Notes: a model not told the origin generated them from the sequence alone. DNA of 13,655 bases from Acidobacteriota bacterium (GCA_021801945.1 JAKABE010000044.1:1-13655); one strand, 5' to 3'. Shown: positions 1 to 7,297, counted from the stretch's first letter. Numbers and translations are program-made.

Positions 1-1
1 G

Positions 2-1039
2 CTCGACCGCTGCCGTGGGGCCGTGCTCAAGGCATTTGTTCCGGCCGACCTCAAGGACTTCTGTCTATCGGAGTTTGACCTGGCCGAGACCTCGATCTTC
101 GAAGTGCTGGATCGCGCGCAAACCCCCTCGCTGATGGCGCCTTTCCAGGTCATCTTTGTGCGCAACGTGCGGCAGCTCTACACGCGCGGGGCCAAGAAGG
201 ACGAGTTCGCAGCCCTGGATCGCTACTTCCGCTCGCCCAACCCGCAGGCGGTGGTGCTGTTTGTCGCGGATTTTCTGCGCATCCCCTCCGACGTGCGGCA
301 TATGGAACTAGACGACAAGAACCGTTTTGAGCGGCTGCGAGAAACCCTGGGCGAGTACTGTGGAATTCTGGAGCTTGCACGGGTAACCGAGGAAGAGGCT
401 ATGCGCTGGGTGGTGGGAACAGCCCAGACGGGGGGAGTACGCCTGGACCCAGACGCAGCGCGGGAGTTGGTGGATGCTCTGGGAGCGGACATGATGCTGA
501 TTTCCTCAGAACTGGAGAAGTTACTGCTCTACGCCAGCGAACGGGGCCGGATTACGCTGGGCGATGTGGAAACTATGGTACTGGCCGCCAAGCAGCGCTC
601 GCTCTACGAGCTTACCGACGCCATCAGCGCGCACGACCGGGTCCGCGCACTGGAGCTGTTGCAGGGCTTGCTGAATAGCTCCAATGCAGGTGAGGAGGCC
701 GCCATCGGTCATCTTTATATGCTGGCACGTACCTTCCGGCAGATGATGGTGATCCTTGAAAAGAACGTGCGCGATTCGCGCGCCATCTGGCAGGTACTGT
801 GGCAAGGCTTCCGCATGCCGCCCTTCGCCGCCGATGATCTTATCCGCCAGGCACGGCGCTACAAGAGCCGCCGCGAGCTGACCCGCGCGTTGCGGTTGGT
901 GGCCCGCGCCGACCTGGAACTGCGATCCTCGCCCCCCGATAAGCGGCTGGTGCTGGAGCGGCTGGTCTACGAGTTGGCCTCCGTACCCAAACCCGCCGCG
1001 CCGCTGATGGCCTCGGCGCAGCTTTTCTTCGAAGTGTGA
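2..1039 (+). CDS. holA: DNA polymerase III delta subunit, 5'-truncated by window edge
   Basis: The delta subunit of the clamp loader opens the beta sliding clamp and loads it on DNA. The frame is open to the left edge (it reads LDRCRGAV before the first possible internal GTG at 23), so the true start lies outside and roughly 20-30 residues, including the usual N-terminal YLLxGxD-type strand, are missing. About 345 residues are present. What is seen fits the family: an N-terminal AAA+-like region with EVLDRAQTPSLMAPFQVIFVRNV (split here as EVLDRAQTPSLM then the FQVIFVRNV strand), followed by a VVLFVADFLRIP strand, the LELARV..EEEAMRWV helix, the DALGADMMLISSELEKLLLY element characteristic of HolA, and an all-helical C-terminus. 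There is no Walker A, as expected for delta. It ends 28 bp before the convergent hemerythrin gene. Codon use matches its neighbours. Confidence 0.9.
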   Translation, partial: LDRCRGAVLKAFVPADLKDFCLSEFDLAETSIFEVLDRAQTPSLMAPFQVIFVRNVRQLYTRGAKKDEFAALDRYFRSPNPQAVVLFVADFLRIPSDVRHMELDDKNRFERLRETLGEYCGILELARVTEEEAMRWVVGTAQTGGVRLDPDAARELVDALGADMMLISSELEKLLLYASERGRITLGDVETMVLAAKQRSLYELTDAISAHDRVRALELLQGLLNSSNAGEEAAIGHLYMLARTFRQMMVILEKNVRDSRAIWQVLWQGFRMPPFAADDLIRQARRYKSRRELTRALRLVARADLELRSSPPDKRLVLERLVYELASVPKPAAPLMASAQLFFEV

Positions 1040-1067
1040 AGCTGCGCAGATTCTCCCCCTTGAACCA

Positions 1068-1476
1068 TCAGCTTACGCCGCGCTCATTCAGCCAGGGGCC
1101 GTACTCCCGGTTCATCTCTTCGATCTGCGCGATATACCAGTCGCGCAGATTCAGAAGCAATGGACGCATCTTCAGTTGCTCCCCGTCCTGCACGCGCTGG
1201 GCGGCCTGGAGAATTTTCTCCAGGATTTCGCGGTGAGCCGCGTAGTGCGCGCCGAGGCCAGGAAAGCCGGTCCGCTCCATCAACATTTTCTTCGCTGGCA
1301 AAGTGCATGCGCGTAAACTCAATCAACTGCTCCAGCAGTTGGCTGAGGTATTCACGACCGCAGCCGCGTACCACGGCCAGCCGCAGTTCGTTCACTGCGT
1401 CCATCAAAATGCCGTGCTGGTCGTCCATAGCCCGGACGCCAATAGGAGAAACGTAATTCCATGTCAAAGGGGTCAC
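1068..1476 (-). pseudogene. Bacteriohemerythrin-like protein, +1 frameshift
   Basis: Hemerythrin-domain proteins bind O2 at a di-iron centre in a four-helix bundle. The first part, from a GTG at 1476 (GGAGAG 7 nt upstream), reads (M)TPLTWNYVSPIGVRAMDDQHG and continues to HFASEE. The second part is one frame over and reads MLMERTGFPGLGAHYAAH on to WYIAQIEEMNREYGPWL. They join if one T is removed from the TTTT run at 1286-1289, giving EEMLMERTGFP, the normal family spacing, and a 135-residue protein of typical length. Helix-1 His, HxxxE and HxxxH ligands are present. In helix 4 the expected His and Asp are Gln (codon 1125-1127) and Asn (1110-1112). This may be a real pseudogene or a homopolymer sequencing/assembly error in a functional gene. 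An in-frame end-to-end product does not exist in the sequence as given. Convergent with holA, divergent from the CPBP gene. Confidence 0.8.
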
Positions 1477-1593
1477 GCGGGGACTCTCCGAGGATGGTAT
1501 CGGCCGACCCCAGCGGCACGTTACTCTCCTTGCGCGCACCACGGTAACCAAGGTTTAGGAAATGTGCAGACCGCAACGACTCTGCCCACCTTG

Positions 1594-1621
1594 ATATTAC
1601 TGCAAACCGAGTACTGTCTTC
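1594..1621 (-). promoter_or_regulatory. Possible promoter of the hemerythrin-like gene
   Basis: On the - strand TAATAT (1594-1599) resembles a sigma-70 -10 box. AAGACA, 15 bp upstream, is a weak -35 with short spacing. It would leave a leader of about 110 nt before the GTG at 1476. The same segment read on the + strand has TTGATA (1591-1596) and TACTGT (1612-1617), also 15 bp apart, which could serve the divergent CPBP gene. Pattern only. Confidence 0.25.
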
Positions 1622-1670
1622 GAGCCGGAGGGCGTTGATTGGAGGCCAATTCGCTCTCTGCGAGCGCACA

Positions 1671-2573
1671 ATGGAATTGTTGAATGCTTTGCTTACCCCC
1701 GCAAACCTGATCGGCGCCGTACTCGCACTCGCTCCTTACTTTGCGGCGTCGTTCTTTCCGCGCGCCGTGGCGGGATGGACGCGCGTCCTGCCGGAGTGGG
1801 CACGGCTGGCATGCCCCGCCGCGCTGTGCGTTCCCTACGCGCTGGTAGCGTGCGGGGCGGGCGTCTTCCACTGGAGATGGCTGGCTCTCTACGCAGCACT
1901 TCCGCCCGCGATCGCGTTTCTGTTGTGGCAGGCCGCAGGCGCCGGCGATGCCCACCTCGGCAATTGGCGCGATTTTGTGGTCCTCGCCACGCTGGGCCTG
2001 GCGGTGGATTTGCGCTGGTTCCAGAGCGCGTGGCCGGCCCGGCTGGATATCTTCGGCAAAGTTCTGCTGCTGGACGCAGGCATATACGGCTTTCTCGCCA
2101 TTCGGCAACTTGACGGCGTGGGCTTCGACCTGCGCCTGCACCTTCGCGACGCCTGGATCAGCCTTCAGGAGGTGGCTTTGTATGTGCCGATTGCACTGGT
2201 AGCCGGCCTGGGGATGGGTTTTCTGCACCTGCATCGCACGTGGCCAGGTGTGGCGCCCATGGCCATCGCGTGGATCTTCACTTTTTTCTTTATCGCCGTA
2301 CCGGAAGAGACATTCTTTCGCGGATGGGTCCAGAACCTGCTGGAGCGGCGTATGGGCCGGAACCGGGCGCTGTTTGTCACTGCGGCGCTGTTCGGCTTGT
2401 CCCATTTCAACAAGTTGAATAAACTCGGGGTTCTCTTCAACTGGCGCTACGTGCTGATGGCCGCCGTGGCCGGCATCTTCTATGGCCGGGCCTGGAGACG
2501 GGAGCGCAGGGTTGGTGCGTCCGCGATCACCCATGCCACCGTGGACACTCTCTGGTCGCTGTGGTTGAAGTGA
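1671..2573 (+). CDS. CPBP family intramembrane glutamic protease, full motif set
   Basis: A 300-residue multi-pass membrane protein of the CPBP (CAAX protease/bacteriocin-processing, Abi/Rce1-like) family. N-terminal hydrophobic segments lie near residues 10-29, 50-64, 76-88, 101-114 and 132-144. The C-terminal catalytic half carries all three motifs: EETFFRG (E212, E213, R217), FGLSH (F241, H245) and HATVD (H288, D292). Family knowledge: these residues form the active site of a membrane-embedded endopeptidase; the substrate cannot be told from sequence. ATG 1671 is chosen because the protein then starts with a sensible MELLNALL before the first membrane helix. A TTG at 1635 would add 12 residues and has GGAGGG only 2 nt upstream, so the start is not secure. 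Its last 94 bp overlap the convergent CPBP-like gene, but motif 3 lies just before that stop, so this C-terminus is genuine. Confidence 0.88.
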   Translation: MELLNALLTPANLIGAVLALAPYFAASFFPRAVAGWTRVLPEWARLACPAALCVPYALVACGAGVFHWRWLALYAALPPAIAFLLWQAAGAGDAHLGNWRDFVVLATLGLAVDLRWFQSAWPARLDIFGKVLLLDAGIYGFLAIRQLDGVGFDLRLHLRDAWISLQEVALYVPIALVAGLGMGFLHLHRTWPGVAPMAIAWIFTFFFIAVPEETFFRGWVQNLLERRMGRNRALFVTAALFGLSHFNKLNKLGVLFNWRYVLMAAVAGIFYGRAWRRERRVGASAITHATVDTLWSLWLK

Positions 2574-3265
2574 TGCGGTCGCGGGTGTTCGCGGCCGTAA
2601 ATCAGATAACCCCAGCCCACGCGCATGTTGTGGTCCACGTATCCGGGAATGGTGATGGCGATGGTAATGCCGAAGATGGCGTGGGCGATGGCCAGGGAAT
2701 AAAGGTTGCGGTAATGGAGAAAGATGAGGCACGCGGCGGTGCCCCAGACAATCGTGGCGGAAGCGAGGATGGGGCTGGGGAGATGGGCAAGCGCGAAGAG
2801 GCCGGCGGCGGCTACGGCGGCTTGATGGGGGCGCGGAAAAACACGCACCAGCCGCGCCAAAAAGAAGCATTGAAGCAGGAACTGCTGAACGCCGGACCAG
2901 AGGGCGTAGGCCACGTAGGTCTTGACAAACAGCAGCGGACTGTCGGGCAGGCGCAGGGTGCCGAAGTGCGCGGCCAGCGCCACTGACGTGACAGCAGTCC
3001 CCAGCGCCGCACCCACCACCCAGAGGGAACGGAAAAAGTTGGCTCTGCGAAGGCCCCAGGCCGCGAGACCTTCAAAGGAGATCCAGGAGAGGAGGATGAC
3101 TGCGGCTACGGCCACCCACCAAAGCGCCTTTTGCCAGGGGCGCGGCGTCCAGATGACGAGCAGGATCAGCCCGTAGGCAATGGCGACCTCAATCAGCGCA
3201 CGTCTTTTGCTCCGCGCGGTGGCGGAGTTAATCCTCCCGGATAAGGCGGCTCCGGGTTTTGCCAT
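2480..3265 (-). CDS. CPBP-like membrane protein with non-canonical active site
   Basis: A 261-residue membrane protein with helices near residues 23-40, 48-64, 82-98, 112-138, 148-162, 170-184 and 189-205. The C-terminal half resembles the CPBP fold: FALAH (F157, H161) matches motif 2 and LAIAHAIFG (H195) matches motif 3. At motif 1, where CPBP proteases have EExxxR, it has QQFLLQ (residues 127-132), so both glutamates and the arginine are glutamine. It is therefore either a Gln-type subfamily or a non-proteolytic relative. ATG 3265 is the only reasonable start; the nearest purine-rich stretch (GGGAG) is about 20 nt upstream. It follows the EamA transporter gene by 29 bp on the same strand, so the two are probably co-transcribed. 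The last 31 residues overlap the 3' end of the + strand CPBP gene and look unconstrained. Confidence 0.75.
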   Translation of the reverse strand: MAKPGAALSGRINSATARSKRRALIEVAIAYGLILLVIWTPRPWQKALWWVAVAAVILLSWISFEGLAAWGLRRANFFRSLWVVGAALGTAVTSVALAAHFGTLRLPDSPLLFVKTYVAYALWSGVQQFLLQCFFLARLVRVFPRPHQAAVAAAGLFALAHLPSPILASATIVWGTAACLIFLHYRNLYSLAIAHAIFGITIAITIPGYVDHNMRVGWGYLIYGREHPRPHHFNHSDQRVSTVAWVIADAPTLRSRLQARP

Positions 3266-3294
3266 GCAGATGATGGTACAAGAAACTCCCGCGC

Positions 3295-4257
3295 CTATTC
3301 CAGAATCACGGCAGCTTCGGTCTCGTGACGGTGGAGGGTCATGGCCGCGGCCGCGCCCACGATAAGCACTCCGCCCAGCCATGCGTAGGGACCCAGACGC
3401 TCGCCCAGCAGTTCGACACCCAGCACTGCACCCAAGGCAGGCTCGATATTGAGGAAGACTCCGGCGCGCGAGGCTGGAACGTGGTGAATGCCCCAGTTCC
3501 AAAGCAGGGTGGTGGTGGCCGTGCAGAACAGCCCGCTGATGGCCAGCGCCGCCCAGGCCCGCGAGCTTAGGTGTGCAAATGGCATGGGCGTAAAGCGCGT
3601 ATGGGTGAGCGGCGTGAGCAGCCAGGGCGCAAAATCCCAAAACGCCAGCATCGCCGTTCCCGCAAGGATGGTGTAGGCGCTGACCACTGTCGGCCTGTGC
3701 GTTTCCATCAGCTTCTTGCTGAGCAAAATCCAAGCCAGCGCAACGATCAGGGAGATGATTACCAGCAGGTCGCCAGCCATCGAGGGAGTTTCGTTCCCGG
3801 TGGTGGCGCGGCTGCCGCCCAGAACTACCAGTGCCGCGCCCGCCGTGGAGCCGCAAAGGGCTAGCCAGCCGAACCAGTCCAGGGATTCGCCCGCAAACAG
3901 CGCGGCGGCCACCGCCAGCAATACGGGCATGGAGCCAACCATCAGCGATGCGTGGCTCACCGTGGTCATTACCAGCCCGTGAAACTGGAGCAGAAATTGG
4001 ATGGGAACTCCGAAGGCAGCGGCGAAAAGAAGCGTCCGTAGTTCGCCGGCAGTAAGCCGCACTCGGTTGCTAAGCGCGACCGGGAGGATGGCCAGCGAAG
4101 CAAAGAGAAAGCGGTAAAGCACCATATAGCGGACGCTCATCTCGTCGAGCGCCAGCCTGCCGAAAAAGAAGCCAGTTCCCCACAAGGTTCCGGCCAAGGC
4201 GCAGGCACCGTAACCCAAAAGCCGAAGGCGCCCGTCCACCACCGCTTGGTCTGCCAT
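3295..4257 (-). CDS. EamA/DMT-superfamily transporter (RhaT/YdcZ-like), inner membrane
   Basis: A 320-residue protein with about ten hydrophobic helices arranged as two EamA repeats (about residues 15-147 and 160-306). The first repeat has GTLWGTGFFFGRLAL and RFLFASLAILP. The second ends with the hallmark FLNIEPALGAVLGVELLGER, followed by a last helix (YAWLGGVLIVGAAAAMTL). Family members export or import small metabolites such as amino acids, sugars or nucleotides; the substrate is not predictable. ATG 4257 gives MADQAVVDGRLRLLGYG. A purine-rich GAGAAGGA directly abuts this ATG, which is too close to be a normal ribosome site; an in-frame ATG at 4278 would add seven residues. Downstream, 29 bp away, is the CPBP-like gene on the same strand. 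Confidence 0.87.
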   Translation of the reverse strand: MADQAVVDGRLRLLGYGACALAGTLWGTGFFFGRLALDEMSVRYMVLYRFLFASLAILPVALSNRVRLTAGELRTLLFAAAFGVPIQFLLQFHGLVMTTVSHASLMVGSMPVLLAVAAALFAGESLDWFGWLALCGSTAGAALVVLGGSRATTGNETPSMAGDLLVIISLIVALAWILLSKKLMETHRPTVVSAYTILAGTAMLAFWDFAPWLLTPLTHTRFTPMPFAHLSSRAWAALAISGLFCTATTTLLWNWGIHHVPASRAGVFLNIEPALGAVLGVELLGERLGPYAWLGGVLIVGAAAAMTLHRHETEAAVILE

Positions 4258-4704
4258 TCCTTCTCTACTGTCGCACATGGCCGCAGTTGAACCGCAGGAA
4301 GCCAACGGCAACGATCGTCAGCGCACCGGCCGCAACTTCGAGCTCCCGTTCCAGTTGACCAGGACAGGCGCGCCAGGATGAGCGTTCTTCATTGAGGGGC
4401 TTCTGAATGGGCACGCCCCGAGACATGCCGAAATCGGTCGGGAGAATCGCTAGCTTTACCGGCTGCGGAAACGCTCGCACCGAGCAAGGTGCTGTAAAAG
4501 AGCACGGCAGGGCCCGGCCGTAAATACAGCAAAAAACACGGGGCCTCAGTCCCTGCTGAAACAAGCGTTTTCTATTCGACTCATGCTCGTTGTCCTGCGA
4601 TAGCCTGCCTCAATCCCTGAGGGCGAGACCCTTTCTGAATGACCCACTCCATCAAGCCGCATCGACTTTCGCCGTCAACCCCGCATGGGAGAGAATACTC
4701 TTCA
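4258..4704 (+). other. Gap of about 450 bp between divergent genes; no convincing gene
   Basis: This lies between the start of the - strand transporter gene and the + strand secreted-protein gene, so it should contain both promoters. I see no good -35/-10 pair. Open frames here (for example on the - strand 4265-4564) have no family resemblance and no ribosome site. Minor structure: GGGGC and GCCCC facing each other across 14 nt near 4396-4420, and TCAG/CTGA facing each other around a 6-nt loop near 4546-4560. Neither has a U-tract. The 9-mer TTCTGAATG occurs twice, probably by chance. Confidence 0.5.
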
Positions 4705-6078
4705 ATGAGGAGCGGTCGAGGAGTCGTGTCGGCAGTCGCTGCGAAGAGGGTCTCCGTGGCTCGCGCCGTGCGAGCCGTTCTTGTCCTCGCCGCCGTGTTG
4801 GCACTCACTTTCCAGGCCGTTTCTGCGCAGGAAGGCGAGGCGCGCAAACCCACCATCCGCTCCGTGGTCGAGCGCGCGCTTTCTGACCGCTTTTCGGCCA
4901 AGCTCGCCCCCCGGCCCGCCTACAGCATCCCCGCCGGGCCGCTGGGCTTTGCCGAGCCGAGCTCCGCCTATTTAGGGATGCGCATCAGCCAGGTTTCGCT
5001 GGATTTCATCGGCGAAAACCGGCTGCTGTTTACCTTCCGCGTGCCGGGTTTACTGCGCCGGGATGCCGACAGCAACGAGGAACGCAAGATCCGCGCCGTC
5101 GTGTTGGATCTGCCTTCCGGAACGGTCGAGGCCGCCACGGAGTGGACCGTTCACGACTACGAGCGCTACTTGTGGATGCTCCGCGACGGACATTTTTTGC
5201 TGCGCGACCGCAACAACCTGATTGAAGGCGACACCACGCTGCGGATGAAGCTGCTCCTCCAGTTCCCGGGATTGCTGCTCTGGCTTGAGCTTGATCCTAC
5301 ACAGCAGTTGATGGTGACAAGCTCGCGCGAACCGCTTGCGGCTCCACACCAGCTCGGCGGCACAACCGGCTCTTCCGCGGCTTCGGCTCCCGGCAAACCA
5401 GCAGGAAAAGACTCCACCACACCGCCCGAATACGTCCTCCGCGTCCTGCGCCGCGACTCCAGCCGGGTGATCCTGGTAAGCCGTTTGCGCACACCTATCC
5501 GGCTTCCCATCAATCCCACCGGATATATCGAAAACCTGCGCGGCAGGGACTCGGAGTGGACGCTAAGCTTCAACCACTTCACCGGCGGCAGCCGGGTCAT
5601 TGCCAACGTTGAGTCCGCCTGCATGCCCGAAGAGAATTTCGTGTCCACCGACGAGATGCTGGTCACTGCCTGCTCCGACACGGGCGGCAACAGGTTGATG
5701 GCCATGACCACGAAGGGGCGCATTCTTTGGGCATATCTCACGCCAGCAACGGATATCTGGCCGAAGATTGTGATTGCGCCGGACGGTTCGCGGATCGCGC
5801 GCGAGACACTGGTCACAAGCTACACGATCGGTCCCTTCAGTCCTCTCGGCGGCGCCAGCAGTCTCAGAGGCCAGTTGGTGCGCGTCTTTGATGCCGCAAG
5901 CGGAGAGTTGGTTCTTCAATTGCCTGTGAAACCGGTGCTCGACGGAGGCGGCAACGTGGCCATCTCACCCCACGGACGGCGTGTTGCGCTGCTGAATGCA
6001 GACGCAATCCAGATTTTCGATCTGCCTCCTGCATCTCCGCTGCCTTCCGCCACGAAGAGCCTGCCCAGGCATGAATAG
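4705..6078 (+). CDS. Secreted protein of unknown function, propeller-like C-terminus
   Basis: I do not recognise the family. From ATG 4705 the product is 457 residues. It has a clear signal peptide: basic start (R2, R5, K14, R15, R20, R23), hydrophobic core VLVLAAVLALTF, then VSA before QEGEA as a signal peptidase I site after about residue 41. There is no lipobox Cys. The C-terminal third has two stretches like WD40/PQQ-type blades: RILWAYL..WPKIVIAPDGSRIA near residues 338-360 and RVFDAASGELVLQLP..VAISPHGRRVALL near 393-425. The middle holds a low-complexity Gly/Ser/Ala/Pro linker near 217-240. Starts are uncertain: ATG 4639 adds 22 residues; GTG 4756, with AAGAGG 6 nt upstream, would give a signal peptide with a shorter N-region. 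GGGAGAG lies 11 nt before ATG 4705. It ends 34 bp from the convergent recO. Confidence 0.75.
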   Translation: MRSGRGVVSAVAAKRVSVARAVRAVLVLAAVLALTFQAVSAQEGEARKPTIRSVVERALSDRFSAKLAPRPAYSIPAGPLGFAEPSSAYLGMRISQVSLDFIGENRLLFTFRVPGLLRRDADSNEERKIRAVVLDLPSGTVEAATEWTVHDYERYLWMLRDGHFLLRDRNNLIEGDTTLRMKLLLQFPGLLLWLELDPTQQLMVTSSREPLAAPHQLGGTTGSSAASAPGKPAGKDSTTPPEYVLRVLRRDSSRVILVSRLRTPIRLPINPTGYIENLRGRDSEWTLSFNHFTGGSRVIANVESACMPEENFVSTDEMLVTACSDTGGNRLMAMTTKGRILWAYLTPATDIWPKIVIAPDGSRIARETLVTSYTIGPFSPLGGASSLRGQLVRVFDAASGELVLQLPVKPVLDGGGNVAISPHGRRVALLNADAIQIFDLPPASPLPSATKSLPRHE

Positions 6079-6112
6079 CGATTCAGTTGTTGCGGATAGG
6101 GGGAGACGCACC

Positions 6113-6871
6113 TCAGCCGCCCAGGCTGCTCAGGGCCTCGGCGCTGAGCAGCTTGCGCTCCAAGTGCCGCTCCAGCGCCTGCAGAGTAAACCGGCGAAGG
6201 TCTTGCGCCCGCCGCCGCGGCCATGGCTCGGCCGCGAACGCCGCCACCGGCAACCGCAGCATCCGTTGCGCCAGTTGCCACGAATCCTCCGAGAGCATGC
6301 TCGCGTTTCCGGTGCGGTGCAAGGCACAGAAAAGCCCGTCAGCGAAAGGGTTGAAGCTGATCTCGCCGCCTTGCAACGCTTGGCCGCACGTCATGCAATG
6401 GACCAGGTCGGGCAAGAGGCCCATGAGCCGCGTCAGCCACAGTGAGAAGTAGGTGAGCGGCATCCACGGTTGGACGAGATCCGACTGCGCGGTGGTGGTC
6501 CGCTCCAGCACGGAAACCAGCAGCCGGAAGACCGTTTCCTGTGCGTCGCGCTCGGGCAGCGACTCGTCCAGAGCCTCGGCAAAAAAGCTCAATACAGCCA
6601 TGCGCGCATGGTCCACCGGGGCTGAAAGCGGTGAGCGGATGATCTCCAATTGATCCAGCCGCACCAGCTCCTGCCGCGGCCGTTCGGCGAACCAGGCTCG
6701 GGCCAGTGTCATCGGCTCCAGCGTGCCGCCAAAACGTTTGCGGCTCCGCATCGCCGACTTGGCTACGCCTTTAACCTTCCCATAGTCGCGGGTGAACAGA
6801 CTCACAATGAGGTCGGCCTCATGCATCGGCCACGTGCGCAAAACGACGGCTTCCGACGTGAGCACACTCAT
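6113..6871 (-). CDS. recO: DNA repair protein RecO
   Basis: RecO works with RecF and RecR to load RecA onto SSB-coated gaps and anneals complementary strands. The product is 252 residues, normal length. The N-terminal OB-fold is clear: SEAVVLRTWPMHEADLIVSL followed by FTRDYGKVKGVAKSAMRSRKRFGG and LEPM. The C-terminal helical domain holds a zinc-finger-like site CMTC (C159, C162) and CALH (C182, H185); the last ligand position, usually Cys in zinc-binding RecO, is His here. ATG 6871 is chosen because MSVLTSEAVVLRT is the usual RecO start. The ribosome site is weak (GAGGGTGGA 6 nt upstream). It lies 118 bp downstream of the ferredoxin gene on the same strand. Confidence 0.93.
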   Translation of the reverse strand: MSVLTSEAVVLRTWPMHEADLIVSLFTRDYGKVKGVAKSAMRSRKRFGGTLEPMTLARAWFAERPRQELVRLDQLEIIRSPLSAPVDHARMAVLSFFAEALDESLPERDAQETVFRLLVSVLERTTTAQSDLVQPWMPLTYFSLWLTRLMGLLPDLVHCMTCGQALQGGEISFNPFADGLFCALHRTGNASMLSEDSWQLAQRMLRLPVAAFAAEPWPRRRAQDLRRFTLQALERHLERKLLSAEALSSLGG

Positions 6872-6942
6872 TGAAGTCCACCCTCGCACCGCCACGTCCC
6901 CTTTGCGCCGCAAATACAAACGCGCATCCCGCTTCTGCGAAA

Positions 6943-6956
6943 TGCGCGCTCGCGCA
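6943..6956. repeat. Short GC palindrome between ferredoxin and recO
   Basis: TGCGCG and CGCGCA face each other across a 2-nt centre, about 35 nt downstream of the ferredoxin stop. There is no U-tract on either strand, so it is at best a weak terminator or a protein-binding palindrome. Could be chance in a GC-rich spacer. Confidence 0.25.
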
Positions 6957-6989
6957 AAGTATGAAGTTGACGCAGATCGAAGAAGCCGC

Positions 6990-7250
6990 CTAGCGTCCGT
7001 AGTGCGCGGCGTTCTTCTGGACGTAGCTGGCCCATTTCTCCGGCACGTCGTCCTGCGCGAAGATCGCCGAAACCGGGCAGGCCGGCACGCACGCGCCGCA
7101 GTCGATGCACTCGACCGGATCGATGAACAACTGGTCGGACTCGGCGTGGCCATCCTCGTCCTTCTTGGGGTGGATGCAATCGACAGGACAAGCGTCTACA
7201 CAGGCGGTGTCCTTGGTGCCGATACAGGGTTCGCAAATCACATATGCCAT
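6990..7250 (-). CDS. 7Fe-type ferredoxin ([3Fe-4S][4Fe-4S])
   Basis: A small cytoplasmic electron carrier of 86 residues. Cysteines lie at 6, 9, 17, 21, 25, 48, 51, 54 and 58. Compared with Azotobacter FdI-type ferredoxins, C9, C17 and C58 match the ligands of the [3Fe-4S] cluster and C21, C48, C51, C54 those of the [4Fe-4S] cluster. The second Cys of the first CxxC is replaced (CIGT), which favours the 3Fe form. The second half has the standard CIDCGACVPACP. An acidic stretch follows (KKDEDGHAESDQ lies between the halves). Start ATG 7250 has GGAGAG 9 nt upstream. The redox partner is unknown; flanking genes (IMPase, recO) do not suggest one. Annotation pipelines would probably call it fdxA, but I leave the symbol blank because the C-terminal extension of classic FdxA is absent. 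Confidence 0.92.
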   Translation of the reverse strand: MAYVICEPCIGTKDTACVDACPVDCIHPKKDEDGHAESDQLFIDPVECIDCGACVPACPVSAIFAQDDVPEKWASYVQKNAAHYGR

Positions 7251-7288
7251 CGTGTGGTCTCTCCGAAAAACTTGCTTCCTCGAGGCTG

Positions 7289-7297
7289 ATAGTAGCA
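7289..7297 (-). promoter_or_regulatory. Predicted extended -10 promoter of the ferredoxin gene
   Basis: On the - strand the sequence reads TGCTACTAT, an extended -10 element (TGN plus TACTAT at 7289-7294). No good -35 is seen 16-18 bp upstream, which extended -10 promoters tolerate. It predicts a leader of about 30 nt containing the GGAGAG site before ATG 7250. Confidence 0.4.

Noticed and set aside
1521..2870. 449-codon - strand open frame opposite the CPBP gene
   Set aside because: Composition is Arg/His/Gln/Pro-rich without any domain, and it is antisense to a gene with all its catalytic motifs; typical GC-rich shadow.
4265..4564. 99-codon - strand open frame upstream of the transporter gene
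   Set aside because: No recognisable domain, no ribosome site, and it overlaps the start of the transporter in another frame.
4402..4642. TTCTGAATG occurring twice in the gap before the secreted-protein gene
   Set aside because: A 9-mer pair in a few hundred bases with unrelated flanks; no symmetry or promoter relation.
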